This document shows positions 1 through 6,417 of a stretch of DNA of 7,669 nucleotides, in pieces. Source of the stretch: Deltaproteobacteria bacterium (lineage in GTDB: Bacteria > Desulfobacterota > G020345765); the NCBI GenBank assembly GCA_030616835.1, contig JAUWWP010000108.1, forward strand, positions 1 through 7,669, read 5' to 3'. The notes under the pieces were generated by a model, which was not told where the DNA came from, ran no database searches, and saw only the letters and a program-made list of their open reading frames with translations. The translations under genes and the position numbers were made by a program. Every line of letters starts with the position of its first letter. The stretch's first letter is position 1.

Positions 1-679
1 GCCTGAACTTCCTTTCTTCGGATAGCTTAACGATATTCCTTAGCTCTCCTACGAGAGTCTCCTGCTCAGCCCTGGTGCCCCAGCGGATAAGCGCGGCAGG
101 GGTCTGTGGACTCCGGCCGCACCCTAACAACCTTTGCACATTTGCGGCGAGCTTCCCTATCCCCATCAGGAATACCAGTGTTCCGGCTCCGGTGGAGATC
201 TTCTCCCAGGCAATATTGGAGTGTTCTTTGGTGGGATCTTCCTGACCGGTAATGAAAGCAACCGTAGAGGTGTAATCACGGTGGGTTAGGGGGATACCGG
301 CATAGGCAGGAACCGCAGTGGCTGAGCTAACTCCAGGAACTACCTCAAAGTACACTTCTGCCCGAACCAGCTCTTCTGCTTCCTCTCCTCCCCGACCGAA
401 GATGAATGGATCACCTCCCTTGAGACGAGCTACTATCTTCCCTTTTTTCGCTTCTTTAATAAGAAGCTCGTTTATCTTTTTCTGAGAAGAGCTGCTCCCT
501 CCTTTCTTCCCGGCATAAATTAATTTAGCTCCAGGGGAAGCATGACCCAGAATTTCGGTGCTGACCAGATAATCATAAACTATGACCTCGGCCTCTTCAA
601 TACACTGCTTGCCCCTCAAGGTAAGCAGTCCCGGATCCCCAGGGCCAGCGCCGATTAAATAAACTCTGCCCTTTTTCAA
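1..679 (-). CDS. cobA: Uroporphyrinogen-III C-methyltransferase (SUMT), 3' end cut by window edge
   Basis: Translation of 679-1 gives 226 residues of an open frame that leaves the window. The enzyme transfers two methyl groups from S-adenosylmethionine to uroporphyrinogen III, giving precorrin-2, the entry to siroheme and cobalamin. Visible signatures are the N-terminal glycine-rich loop VYLIGAGPGDPGLLTLRG (residues 6-23), YDYLV (35-39), LKGGDPFIFGRGGEEAE (86-102), VPGVSSATAVPAYAGIPLTH (114-133) and LVFLMGIGKL (168-177), all in SUMT order. The start is TTG at 679-677: the frame opens right at the conserved N-terminus, no ATG fits, and AAGGAAG (692-686) stands 6 nt upstream. The gap to the hemA stop is 16 nt, so the two are probably cotranscribed. 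SUMT alone is about 240-260 residues; whether a HemD (uroporphyrinogen-III synthase) domain is fused downstream, as in many anaerobes, cannot be seen. Confidence 0.95.
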   Translation of the reverse strand, partial: MKKGRVYLIGAGPGDPGLLTLRGKQCIEEAEVIVYDYLVSTEILGHASPGAKLIYAGKKGGSSSSQKKINELLIKEAKKGKIVARLKGGDPFIFGRGGEEAEELVRAEVYFEVVPGVSSATAVPAYAGIPLTHRDYTSTVAFITGQEDPTKEHSNIAWEKISTGAGTLVFLMGIGKLAANVQRLLGCGRSPQTPAALIRWGTRAEQETLVGELRNIVKLSEERKFR

Positions 680-695
680 AGATTATCTTCCTTTT

Positions 696-1958
696 TCAGT
701 CTAAATTGAAAAGCTTCCGAGCAGCCTCCAGATAAAGGGAATCATCCCCCTTAAGCTCTTGCTTTTTAAGCTGAGTTATGGGGTCATGCAGGATCTTATT
801 GACGATGGAAGAGGTTAATGCCTCTAAGGCCCTCATCTGCTCCGGGCTCAGCTCTTTAAGATGGGACAGGCCTTTCTCTAATTCCTTCTTGCGAATCCCT
901 TCCATTTTCTCCTTTAATGACTTGATGACTGGCACTACCTCCAGATTTTCCAGCCAGCAGTAAAATTGCTTTGCTTCTGCTTTAACGATCTCTTCCGCCT
1001 TAACGGCTTCCTTTTGCCTTTCCTTGATATTTGCCGCCACTACCTTTTCCAGGTCATCAATATCATAGAGATATACATTAGCGATGTTATTGATTTTAGG
1101 GTCAATGTTCCGAGGCACCGAGATATCAATGAAGAACATCGGCCGATTTTTCCGGGCCTTCATTACCTCTTCCATCTTCTCCGGCCGGATCAGATAATGA
1201 GGGGCAGCCGCGGAACAGATCACAATATCAACCTTATCCAAAAAATTATAAAAGTTATCGAAGGGTAAAGGGGTGCCCTGAAATTCCTCGGCCATTTTTT
1301 CTGCCCGGCGGTAGGTTCGGCTGGTAACAAGCACCTCCCGGACCCCATTACTTTTTAGATGCCTGGCAGCCAACTCTGCCATCTCCCCAGCCCCAATCAG
1401 CATTACCAGCTTTTCCTCCAAGCTCTCAAAGATCTTCTTGGTCAGCTCTACCGCAGCAAAGCTGACTGAGACAGCATGATTGGCGATTCCAGTTTCGGTT
1501 CTTACCTTCTTGGCTACTGAAAATGCCCGGGGAAGCAGCCTGTTCAAGACTCCCCCGGTTGTCCGATACTCTAAAGCATCCTGATAGGCTTTCTTAACCT
1601 GGCCCAGGATCTGGGGCTCGCCTACCACCATGGAATCCAGGCTGCTGGCCACCCGGAACAGATGGTGAACTGCCTCTTGCCCAGCAAAGCTGTCTATATA
1701 TTCCTGGATCTGTTCCAGGGGGATCTGATGGTATTCGGAAAGGAATTTCCTCAACCGGAGTGGACCCTGGGCATCATCACCGCTATTGGCATAGATCTCT
1801 ACCCGATTGCAGGTGGAGACGATCAAACCTTCTCTAATCTCTGGAAGTTCCTTGACTCTGGGCAAAGCCTCTTCCAAAGAAGATTCAGAAAAGGCCAGTC
1901 TCTCCCGAATTTCAATCGGAGCGGTTTTGTGACTTAATCCTACAACGATGATATTCAT
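696..1958 (-). CDS. hemA: Glutamyl-tRNA reductase
   Basis: A 420-residue protein that reduces glutamyl-tRNA(Glu) with NADPH to glutamate-1-semialdehyde, the first committed step of C5 tetrapyrrole synthesis. The N-terminal catalytic domain begins MNIIVVGLSHKTAPIEIRER; the nucleophilic cysteine is Cys50 in STCNRVEIY, and HHLFRVASSLDSMVVGEPQI (98-117) carries the conserved active-site histidine and tRNA-recognition region. A Rossmann NADPH domain has GAGEMAE at 189-195 and DISVPRNIDP near 278-287. The C-terminal dimerisation helices follow from about 310 and end in EAARKLFNLD. Length matches the family (about 420). The frame stays open upstream to 2276, but that part overlaps ccsA and resembles nothing in GluTR; the family start is the ATG at 1958-1956. 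Its Shine-Dalgarno is weak (only CAGG close to ATG). It lies 44 nt after ccsA and 16 nt before cobA in the same operon. Confidence 0.97.
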   Translation of the reverse strand: MNIIVVGLSHKTAPIEIRERLAFSESSLEEALPRVKELPEIREGLIVSTCNRVEIYANSGDDAQGPLRLRKFLSEYHQIPLEQIQEYIDSFAGQEAVHHLFRVASSLDSMVVGEPQILGQVKKAYQDALEYRTTGGVLNRLLPRAFSVAKKVRTETGIANHAVSVSFAAVELTKKIFESLEEKLVMLIGAGEMAELAARHLKSNGVREVLVTSRTYRRAEKMAEEFQGTPLPFDNFYNFLDKVDIVICSAAAPHYLIRPEKMEEVMKARKNRPMFFIDISVPRNIDPKINNIANVYLYDIDDLEKVVAANIKERQKEAVKAEEIVKAEAKQFYCWLENLEVVPVIKSLKEKMEGIRKKELEKGLSHLKELSPEQMRALEALTSSIVNKILHDPITQLKKQELKGDDSLYLEAARKLFNLD

Positions 1959-2002
1959 GCCTGGGTTAAGAAGCTGCCACGGATCTTTCCTTAAACTTGC
2001 TT

Positions 2003-2809
2003 CTAAACAAAATTGTGGGCTCCCTTCAAGAGCAGGTTTACTCCCACAAAAGTAAATAGCAGCACTGAAAAACCAAGGATAGACAGGATCGCGGCCCTTC
2101 GACCCCGCCAGCCAAAGGTGAGCCTTCCATGGAGCAAAGCGGCATATACCAGCCAGGTAATCAGTGACCAGGTCTCCTTGGGGTCCCAATCCCAGTAAGA
2201 TCCCCAGGCGTACTGGGCCCAAACTGAGCCAGAAATTATCCCCAGAGTAAGCAAGGGGAAACCCAGGGTCAGACAACGATAGTTCATTTCATCGAGTACC
2301 CTTAGAGAGGGAAGGCGGTGGTAAAAAAAGCCCATCCGCTTACCCTTGACCTGATGTTCCTGGAGAAGATACATAATCCCGCTACAGAAGGCCAAACCAA
2401 AGAAGCCGTCGCCCAGGAAGGCAAGAGTAATATGGATAGGAAACCAATAGCTTCTGAGAATGGGATCCAGGGGCTCCTTACTGCCGGGGAGGGCGGCGGC
2501 TATGAGGATAGAGAGCAAAGCCAGAGGGGTCAGAAAGGAACCAAGGACAATCACCTGATATCTCAACTGAAGCAGTAAATATACGGCTACCAGCGTCCAG
2601 GAGAAAAAAGAGAGCGATTGCGGGAGATTTGTCACCGGAGCCTGACCCAGCTCAAGATATTGGCTGAGAAGTTCAAGGCTATGAGCAAGAAAACCTCCGG
2701 CTAACAAAGCAGAGGCTATCCGGGTAAAGATGGGCTTCTGTTTATACAGGCAGGCTAAATATGCCAGGGTTGCCAGAAAATAGAGACCTAAGGTAATCTT
2801 AAATAACAT
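2003..2809 (-). CDS. ccsA: CcsA/HemX-type cytochrome c assembly membrane protein
   Basis: A 268-residue polytopic membrane protein of the Cytochrom_C_asm family (PF01578). It has about eight hydrophobic segments, beginning near residues 3-21, 31-50, 66-82 and 86-106. The tryptophan-rich WWD signature is complete: WAQYAWGSYWDWDPKETW at 197-214, followed by W219. Four histidines sit where CcsA proteins carry heme-ligand histidines: His43, His126 just before the WWD segment, His227 and His265 near the C-terminus. Known members handle heme for system II cytochrome c maturation with ResB/CcsB; HemX, a relative encoded beside hemA in Bacillus, affects HemA level. No ResB partner is visible here, and the position directly before hemA leaves both roles open, though the intact WWD and histidine set favours heme handling. 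ATG at 2809-2807 is preceded by AAAGG at 5 nt spacing. The upstream gap holds a large palindromic repeat. Confidence 0.9.
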   Translation of the reverse strand: MLFKITLGLYFLATLAYLACLYKQKPIFTRIASALLAGGFLAHSLELLSQYLELGQAPVTNLPQSLSFFSWTLVAVYLLLQLRYQVIVLGSFLTPLALLSILIAAALPGSKEPLDPILRSYWFPIHITLAFLGDGFFGLAFCSGIMYLLQEHQVKGKRMGFFYHRLPSLRVLDEMNYRCLTLGFPLLTLGIISGSVWAQYAWGSYWDWDPKETWSLITWLVYAALLHGRLTFGWRGRRAAILSILGFSVLLFTFVGVNLLLKGAHNFV

Positions 2810-2822
2810 AAAAGCCTTTAAC

Positions 2823-2975
2823 TATAGTCAACGGCATAAATAAGTTGACTCTTTGCTGTCATTGCGAGGAGGGCAAGGGCCGACGAAGCAATCTTAAAAA
2901 TGCTGAGATTGCTTCGCTCTGCTCGCAATGACTTCTTATTCTTATTATATATACTTATTTTATTCATTGACTATA
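2823..2975. repeat. Nested inverted repeat, MITE-like, between the met8-type gene and ccsA
   Basis: This stretch is built of nested inverted repeats. The outer arms are 2824-2845 and 2953-2974, identical at 17 of 22 positions as inverted copies; the outermost 8 bp (tatagtca/tgactata, 2823-2830 and 2968-2975) match perfectly. Inside lie an 11-bp perfect pair gtcattgcgag/ctcgcaatgac (2858-2868, 2922-2932) and another 11-bp pair cgaagcaatct/agattgcttcg (2884-2894, 2906-2916) around an 11-nt loop. The inner core resembles the cattgcgag...cgaagcaatct palindrome I recall as dispersed in many bacterial genomes. It has no coding capacity. Transcribed within the operon, it would fold into a long hairpin between the met8-type gene and ccsA; no T-run follows it, so it is not a classic terminator. 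A perfect TATAAT is present on the minus strand at 2949-2944, but no convincing -35 accompanies it. Confidence 0.8.
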
Positions 2976-2980
2976 AAGCC

Positions 2981-3643
2981 TCAGAGGGAGAGGTTTAATT
3001 CGGCCAGGCAGTAGCCCTTGCCCAGAATATCCTGCAAGAGCTCATCGATCTGTTCAATCTTTCTATCTCTAATAAACTCTAAGAGGTTAGAGTTAATTAA
3101 TTTATTAAATTTAGCCTTATTCTGCTCAGAATTGGAGCCCATTTCCACCAATCTTTCCCTAACCGCACTTAGCAGGTTGAGCAGGGTCTTATACTCCTCG
3201 CCGAAGCTCTCTTCCAGCTCCTTCCTGATTTTCTGTGATAGTGCCGGGCTTTTCCCTCCGGTGGAGATGGAAATGAGCAGATCGCCCCGGCTTACCATGG
3301 AGGGGACGGTGAAATCACAATTTTTGGGGTCATCAACTGAATTGAGAAGAACCCCTTCTTCCCTGGCCTCCTGCAAGATCCGGCGGTTTACCCTGGGATC
3401 ATTGGTGGCTCCGAATGCTAATACCGCTCCCTTAAGATCACCTTTGCGATAGTTGCGAGCGATATTCTCAATACGACCTTTACGAGAAAGCTTGCCTAAC
3501 TTGGGGGTCAATCTTGAGCTTACCACCACTACTTTCGCCCCGGCGCCCAGCAGGTTTTCTACCTTCCTTTCCGCTACCTGCCCCCCTCCAATAACCAGGC
3601 ATCTCTTATCCTTAATGTTTAAATTAATTGGATAATATTTCAT
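2981..3643 (-). CDS. Precorrin-2 dehydrogenase / sirohydrochlorin ferrochelatase (Met8/CysG N-terminal type)
   Basis: A 220-residue protein resembling yeast Met8p and the N-terminal half of CysG. It oxidises precorrin-2 to sirohydrochlorin with NAD+, and such enzymes often also insert iron to make siroheme. The sequence opens MKYYPINLNIKDKRCLVIGG, with the nucleotide-binding VIGGGQVAERKVENLL (17-32). GATNDPRVN (78-86) and NSVDDPKNCDFTVPSMVSRG (101-120) follow; Asp104 falls at the aspartate shown to be catalytic in CysG (D104). STGGKSPALS (127-136) opens the helical C-terminal part, where Thr128 stands at the position of the phosphorylated Ser128 of CysG. There is no methyltransferase domain; that activity is the separate cobA in the same cluster. 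ATG at 3643-3641 has GAGGAAG directly upstream. It is the first gene of the predicted tetrapyrrole operon, and its product acts immediately after CobA. Family members are variously named met8, sirC, ylnF or hemA-linked cysG, so no symbol is assigned. Confidence 0.93.
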   Translation of the reverse strand: MKYYPINLNIKDKRCLVIGGGQVAERKVENLLGAGAKVVVVSSRLTPKLGKLSRKGRIENIARNYRKGDLKGAVLAFGATNDPRVNRRILQEAREEGVLLNSVDDPKNCDFTVPSMVSRGDLLISISTGGKSPALSQKIRKELEESFGEEYKTLLNLLSAVRERLVEMGSNSEQNKAKFNKLINSNLLEFIRDRKIEQIDELLQDILGKGYCLAELNLSL

Positions 3644-3673
3644 CTTCCTCTATTTCAGTAGGAAATCGAGGTA

Positions 3674-3702
3674 ATTTTATCACAAAATATCATAGGAAAC
3701 AA
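3674..3702 (-). promoter_or_regulatory. Predicted sigma-70 promoter of the tetrapyrrole operon
   Basis: Read on the minus strand, TTGTTT (3702-3697) is followed after 17 nt by TAAAAT (3679-3674), with a TG one base upstream of the -10 (TGaTAAAAT), an extended -10. The -35 is weak (3 of 6), the -10 good (5 of 6). Transcription would start near 3667, giving a leader of about 24 nt before the met8-type gene, too short for a riboswitch. Inferred from consensus only. Confidence 0.55.
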
Positions 3703-3776
3703 TAAAAACGCAGAGGGCAGGGGGATAAGTCCTTATTAAGTGGCTTAATAGTGAGTAGTAGAGAGCGGAGGTTTGA

Positions 3777-4064
3777 TTATCCTGAGGGTAATTCTTTGGA
3801 GGGCTTTTTGCTGTCCTTCTTTGCACTCTCAGAAGAATCGGGTTTTTTCTCGGGCTCCTTTTCCCGGGAAGCTTCTTCCTTGCCTTTGCCGGCATAGTCA
3901 GTGGCATACCATCCTTTGCCCTTTAAGACAAAGGCGGCCGGGGAGATAACCTTAGCAACCCTTCCCCGGCATTGGGGACAGGTCTTAATGGGTTTCTCAT
4001 TTATTTTCTGCATTACTTCAAACTTATATTTGCACTTGCTGCAGATATATTCATAGATGGGCAT
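3777..4064 (-). CDS. FmdB-family zinc-ribbon regulatory-type protein
   Basis: A 95-residue protein beginning MPIYEYICSKCKYKFEVMQK, the typical opening of the FmdB/CxxC_CxxC_SSSS family (putative regulatory proteins with a single zinc ribbon). The metal ligands are Cys8, Cys11, Cys29 and Cys32 (CSKC and CPQC). KVISPAAFVLKGKGWYATDY (38-57) is the conserved segment after the ribbon. From about residue 58 the tail is low-complexity and strongly charged (Lys, Glu, Ser, Pro), probably disordered; many family members carry such a tail. The name comes from a gene of the amide/formamide regulon of Methylophilus; the molecular role of most members is unknown, and nothing here tells the target. ATG at 4064-4062 is preceded by GGGGAGG with about 7 nt spacing. 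It has its own predicted promoter and appears monocistronic between dnaB and the tetrapyrrole cluster. Confidence 0.9.
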   Translation of the reverse strand: MPIYEYICSKCKYKFEVMQKINEKPIKTCPQCRGRVAKVISPAAFVLKGKGWYATDYAGKGKEEASREKEPEKKPDSSESAKKDSKKPSKELPSG

Positions 4065-4104
4065 TTACTTGCCTCCCCTGAGCATCTCTAACCCTACTAA
4101 TATT

Positions 4105-4133
4105 AATATAATATTCATTGCATTGAGAATCAA
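4105..4133 (-). promoter_or_regulatory. Predicted sigma-70 promoter of the fmdB-type gene
   Basis: On the minus strand TTGATT (4133-4128) is separated by exactly 17 nt from TATATT (4110-4105). These match 4 of 6 and 5 of 6 consensus bases. A start near 4098 would give a leader of about 34 nt that includes the strong GGGGAGG ribosome binding site. The promoter lies downstream of the palindromic repeats in this gap, so the gene can be expressed apart from dnaB. Consensus match only. Confidence 0.55.
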
Positions 4134-4171
4134 GAGGTTACATCTTGAAGTTTCCTCAAAAAATCCCTCAA

Positions 4172-4199
4172 GTAGGGGCAATTCATGAATTGCCCCTAC
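4172..4199. repeat. Perfect 28-bp palindrome after dnaB
   Basis: The two 14-nt halves gtaggggcaattca and tgaattgcccctac are exact inverted copies with no spacer, centred between 4185 and 4186. In RNA a hairpin would form with a few central A/U bases unpaired. It lies 89 nt beyond the dnaB stop. In the direction of transcription it is followed by ACTTGAGGGATTTTTT, so the T-run begins about 10 nt after the stem, too far for a textbook terminator. The sequence looks like a dispersed bacterial repeat I have seen in many genomes; copy number here is unknown. Confidence 0.85.
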
Positions 4200-4210
4200 A
4201 ATTTGCATTC

Positions 4211-4241
4211 AGCCTTCGTAGCCACTACGGCGAAGTAGGCT
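4211..4241. repeat. Small cruciform-like inverted repeat next to the 28-bp palindrome
   Basis: Arms agcc/ggct (4211-4214, 4238-4241), ttcg/cgaa (4215-4218, 4231-4234) and tag/cta (4219-4221, 4225-4227) pair around the loop cca, with 3-nt bulges cgg and gta on one side only. An alternative inner stem is cgtag/ctacg (4217-4221, 4225-4229). It lies 11 nt from the palindrome at 4172-4199 and 46 nt after the dnaB stop. The pair may be one composite repeat, or may slow polymerase after the operon. No coding content. Confidence 0.6.
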
Positions 4242-4287
4242 TTTTCACTTTGCAATTTCTTTACGGTGGGGATTATTAGGCAGGTGA

Positions 4288-5673
4288 TTAGAAGGGCCCC
4301 CTTAAATCTTCAGGGCTTTCCCTTCTGTCAGCCAGGTTCTCAAAGCGGGTGTAGCTGGTCAGAAAAGCAAGTTCAATAACTCCGGTAGGGCCATTCCGTT
4401 GCTTCCCGATAATGATCTCCGCTTTGCCTTTATCTTCAGTGTCAGGGTTATATAACTCATCCCGATAGATAAAAGCGATAAGGTCAGCATCCTGTTCGAT
4501 TGCCCCGGATTCTCGCAGGTCGGCAAGTTGTGGTCTATTACCCGGGCGCTGTTCAGTGCGGCGGGAAAGCTGGGATAGGGCTACCACCGGAACACTCAGC
4601 TCTTTAGCCAGGGCCTTCAGCGAACGGGAGATATCCGAGATCTCCTTCTCCCTGCTTTCTACATCCCGTCGTCCTTGCATCAACTGAAGGTAGTCCACAA
4701 TGATTAATCCCAGATTTTGATCTGCCTTAAGTCTCCTTGCCTTAGCCCTCATCTCCAGCACGGTTATGGCCGGGGTATCATCAATGAAGATAGGAGCCTC
4801 GGAAAGCCTTCCAGCGGCACTGGTCAGCCGCGGCCAGTCACTCTCACTTAGGAACCCCCCCCGCAGTCGGCTGGCATCCACCCTGGCCTCGGAGCAGAGC
4901 ATCCGCAATACTAATTGCTCTTTAGCCATCTCCAGGGAGAAGATAACCACCGGAACATTAGCTTCAATTGCTGCATACTGGGCAATATTCAGACTCAGGG
5001 AGGTCTTACCCATACTGGGTCGGCTGGCGATGATGATCAGATCCGAGGGCTGCAACCCGGTAGTTATCTGGTCAAAATTAATAAATCCGGTAGGAATCCC
5101 GGTAACTAATTCCTTCTTTTCGTATCGCTGATCGATAAATTTGAAGCTATTTTTGATCAGATCTCGAATAGAAAAATAAGAGGGCTTAACTCTTTTTTCG
5201 GATACCTCGAAAATGGAGCGTTCGGAGCAATCCAGGAATTCCTCAACATTGCCGGGCAAGTCATATCCCTGAGTAACAATCTCGGTGGCAGCATAGATCA
5301 TCCTTCTCAAGAGGGCCTTTTCCTTAATAATCTTGGCATAATGGGTAATATTGGCGGCGGTGGGGACAATGTCTGCCAGAGAGGCTAAGTAGGTAGTGCC
5401 CCCAACCTCTTCCAGCCAGCCTTTGTCCTTCAGAACATCGGTCAGGGTGATAAGATCTACTGGCTCGGACTTTTCGTCAAGCTCCAGCATAGCCAGGAAG
5501 ATCTTGCGGTGAGTCTCCCGATAGAAATTCTCGGGGGCATCAGCACCCAGGATCTCCAGGGACCGATTAATTGCCTCATTTTCCAGAAGAATTCCTCCCA
5601 GGACCGATTGCTCAGCCTCAATACTCTGAGGAGGAACCTTATGTAGCAGGGAATTAATATCTTTAACAGCCAT
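4288..5673 (-). CDS. dnaB: Replicative DNA helicase DnaB
   Basis: A 461-residue hexameric 5'-3' helicase that unwinds the replication fork and binds DnaG primase. The N-terminal collar domain starts at VPPQSIEAEQSVLGGILLEN (13-32), the family hallmark, and ends near residue 115. A linker helix region around 155-185 leads to the RecA-like motor domain: Walker A ASRPSMGKTS (216-225, Lys223), the catalytic glutamate segment FSLEMA (245-250), Walker B LGLIIVDYLQLMQGR (321-335, Asp327), ALSQLSR (365-371), PQLADLRESGAIEQDADLI (381-399) and the arginine-finger segment KQRNGPTG (424-431). Length is usual (about 450-470) and there is no intein. ATG at 5673-5671 lies 3 nt after the rplI stop, with TAAGGA directly against it, so translation probably couples to rplI. 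A run of eight G on the coding strand (4862-4855) encodes Arg271-Gly-Gly. It is the last gene of the rpsF operon. Confidence 0.98.
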   Translation of the reverse strand: MAVKDINSLLHKVPPQSIEAEQSVLGGILLENEAINRSLEILGADAPENFYRETHRKIFLAMLELDEKSEPVDLITLTDVLKDKGWLEEVGGTTYLASLADIVPTAANITHYAKIIKEKALLRRMIYAATEIVTQGYDLPGNVEEFLDCSERSIFEVSEKRVKPSYFSIRDLIKNSFKFIDQRYEKKELVTGIPTGFINFDQITTGLQPSDLIIIASRPSMGKTSLSLNIAQYAAIEANVPVVIFSLEMAKEQLVLRMLCSEARVDASRLRGGFLSESDWPRLTSAAGRLSEAPIFIDDTPAITVLEMRAKARRLKADQNLGLIIVDYLQLMQGRRDVESREKEISDISRSLKALAKELSVPVVALSQLSRRTEQRPGNRPQLADLRESGAIEQDADLIAFIYRDELYNPDTEDKGKAEIIIGKQRNGPTGVIELAFLTSYTRFENLADRRESPEDLRGPF

Positions 5674-5676
5674 TCC

Positions 5677-6120
5677 TTAATCTTTTACCACCCAGACCTT
5701 AAGTTTTGCCTGAGTCTCGGGAGTGATCTTGATAGGAACAGTATAAACTCCCAGGGTTCTAATCGGTTCCTCGAGCTCTATCTTCCTCCGATCGATCTCC
5801 ACTCCCTCTCTCTTCAGGCCTTCCTCAATATCCATCGAGGTTACCGCTCCGTAAAGCTTGTCATCCTCGCCTACCTTTACCCCGATAGTGCAGGAGATAG
5901 ATTCAATCTTCTCCTTAAGGCTCTCGGACTCCCTTCGTCCCCTTCTTTTTTTATGTTCGATTAAAAGCTTTTCATGTTCCAGGGCCTTCAGATTTTTAGG
6001 ACTGGCTTCCACTGCGATCTTTCGGGGAATCAGGTAATTCCTGGCGTAGCCATTGGCTACTTTCACCAGGTCTCCTGCCTTACCCAGTGAAGATACATCC
6101 TCCCTTAAAATTATCTGCAT
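5677..6120 (-). CDS. rplI: 50S ribosomal protein L9 (bL9)
   Basis: A 147-residue bL9, binding 23S rRNA domain V at the base of the L1 stalk. The N-terminal RNA-binding domain shows MQIILREDVSSLGKAGD (1-17) and the signature GYARNYLIPR (24-33). The long connecting helix covers about 41-74 and is very rich in Lys, Arg and Glu. The C-terminal domain has DDKLYGAVTSMDI (86-98) and ends with the beta-strand segment TLGVYTVPIKI. Length is typical (about 148). ATG at 6120-6118 follows GGAGAGG with 6 nt spacing. It comes 60 nt after rpsR and 3 nt before dnaB, the usual bacterial order. Confidence 0.97.
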   Translation of the reverse strand: MQIILREDVSSLGKAGDLVKVANGYARNYLIPRKIAVEASPKNLKALEHEKLLIEHKKRRGRRESESLKEKIESISCTIGVKVGEDDKLYGAVTSMDIEEGLKREGVEIDRRKIELEEPIRTLGVYTVPIKITPETQAKLKVWVVKD

Positions 6121-6180
6121 AACTGGCCTCTCCGAGAAAATATTTCTTTAGGTGAAATGAAAAACTATTAAGGCTATGGC

Positions 6181-6417
6181 CTACCTTCTCGATAGAGTAA
6201 AAGGAAGCAAGGCTAAGTTTCTGGCTCTATTGATGGCTCTGGTTATTTGCCTTTGATGTTTGGCACAGTTTCCCGAGAGCCTCCGGGGTATAATCTTCCC
6301 CTTCTCGGTAACAAAATTGCGCAGGATTTTTGGATCCTTAAAATCTACTTTTAATCCCTTGCAGAAACGGCAACCCCTACGATACTGAAAGTCAGGTTTT
6401 CTAGATTGGAAACTCAT
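6181..6417 (-). CDS. rpsR: 30S ribosomal protein S18 (bS18), cysteine-containing form
   Basis: A 78-residue bS18, which forms a heterodimer with S6 on the central domain of 16S rRNA. Family segments are visible: FKDPKILRNFV (26-36), GKIIPRRLSGNCAKHQRQIT (40-59) and AINRARNLALLPF (61-73). Cys16 and Cys19 (CRFC) plus Cys51 and His54 (CAKH) form a possible zinc site, so this is the C+ form known for several ribosomal proteins that can exist with or without zinc ligands. ATG at 6417-6415 overlaps the ssb stop as ATGA, so translation is probably coupled. Followed by 60 nt without recognisable structure before rplI. Confidence 0.97.
   Translation of the reverse strand: MSFQSRKPDFQYRRGCRFCKGLKVDFKDPKILRNFVTEKGKIIPRRLSGNCAKHQRQITRAINRARNLALLPFTLSRR

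Noticed and set aside
966..1268. 100-codon plus-strand frame, and similar ones at 1662-1937, 2318-2578 and 4766-5131
   Set aside because: All are antisense to hemA, ccsA or dnaB, without ribosome binding sites or recognisable domains.
1959..2276. In-frame 106-residue N-terminal extension of hemA
   Set aside because: It overlaps the ccsA coding region in another frame, shows no GluTR similarity, and the conserved GluTR N-terminus begins exactly at the ATG at 1958.
2944..2949. Perfect TATAAT on the minus strand before ccsA
   Set aside because: No -35-like hexamer lies 15-19 nt upstream, and the region is so AT-rich that the match has little weight; mentioned only within the repeat entry.
3018..3452. 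144-codon plus-strand frame
   Set aside because: It is antisense to the met8-type gene, which has clear family motifs; the translated sequence is low in complexity and resembles nothing.
3702..3720. Partial similarity (cgcagaggg) to the arms of the 7240-7287 hairpin
   Set aside because: Nine to ten shared bases without an inverted partner are not enough to claim a second copy of the repeat.
3735..3749. 6-bp AT-rich hairpin attaag/cttaat after the fmdB stop
   Set aside because: Too weak and without a following T-run to be called a terminator.
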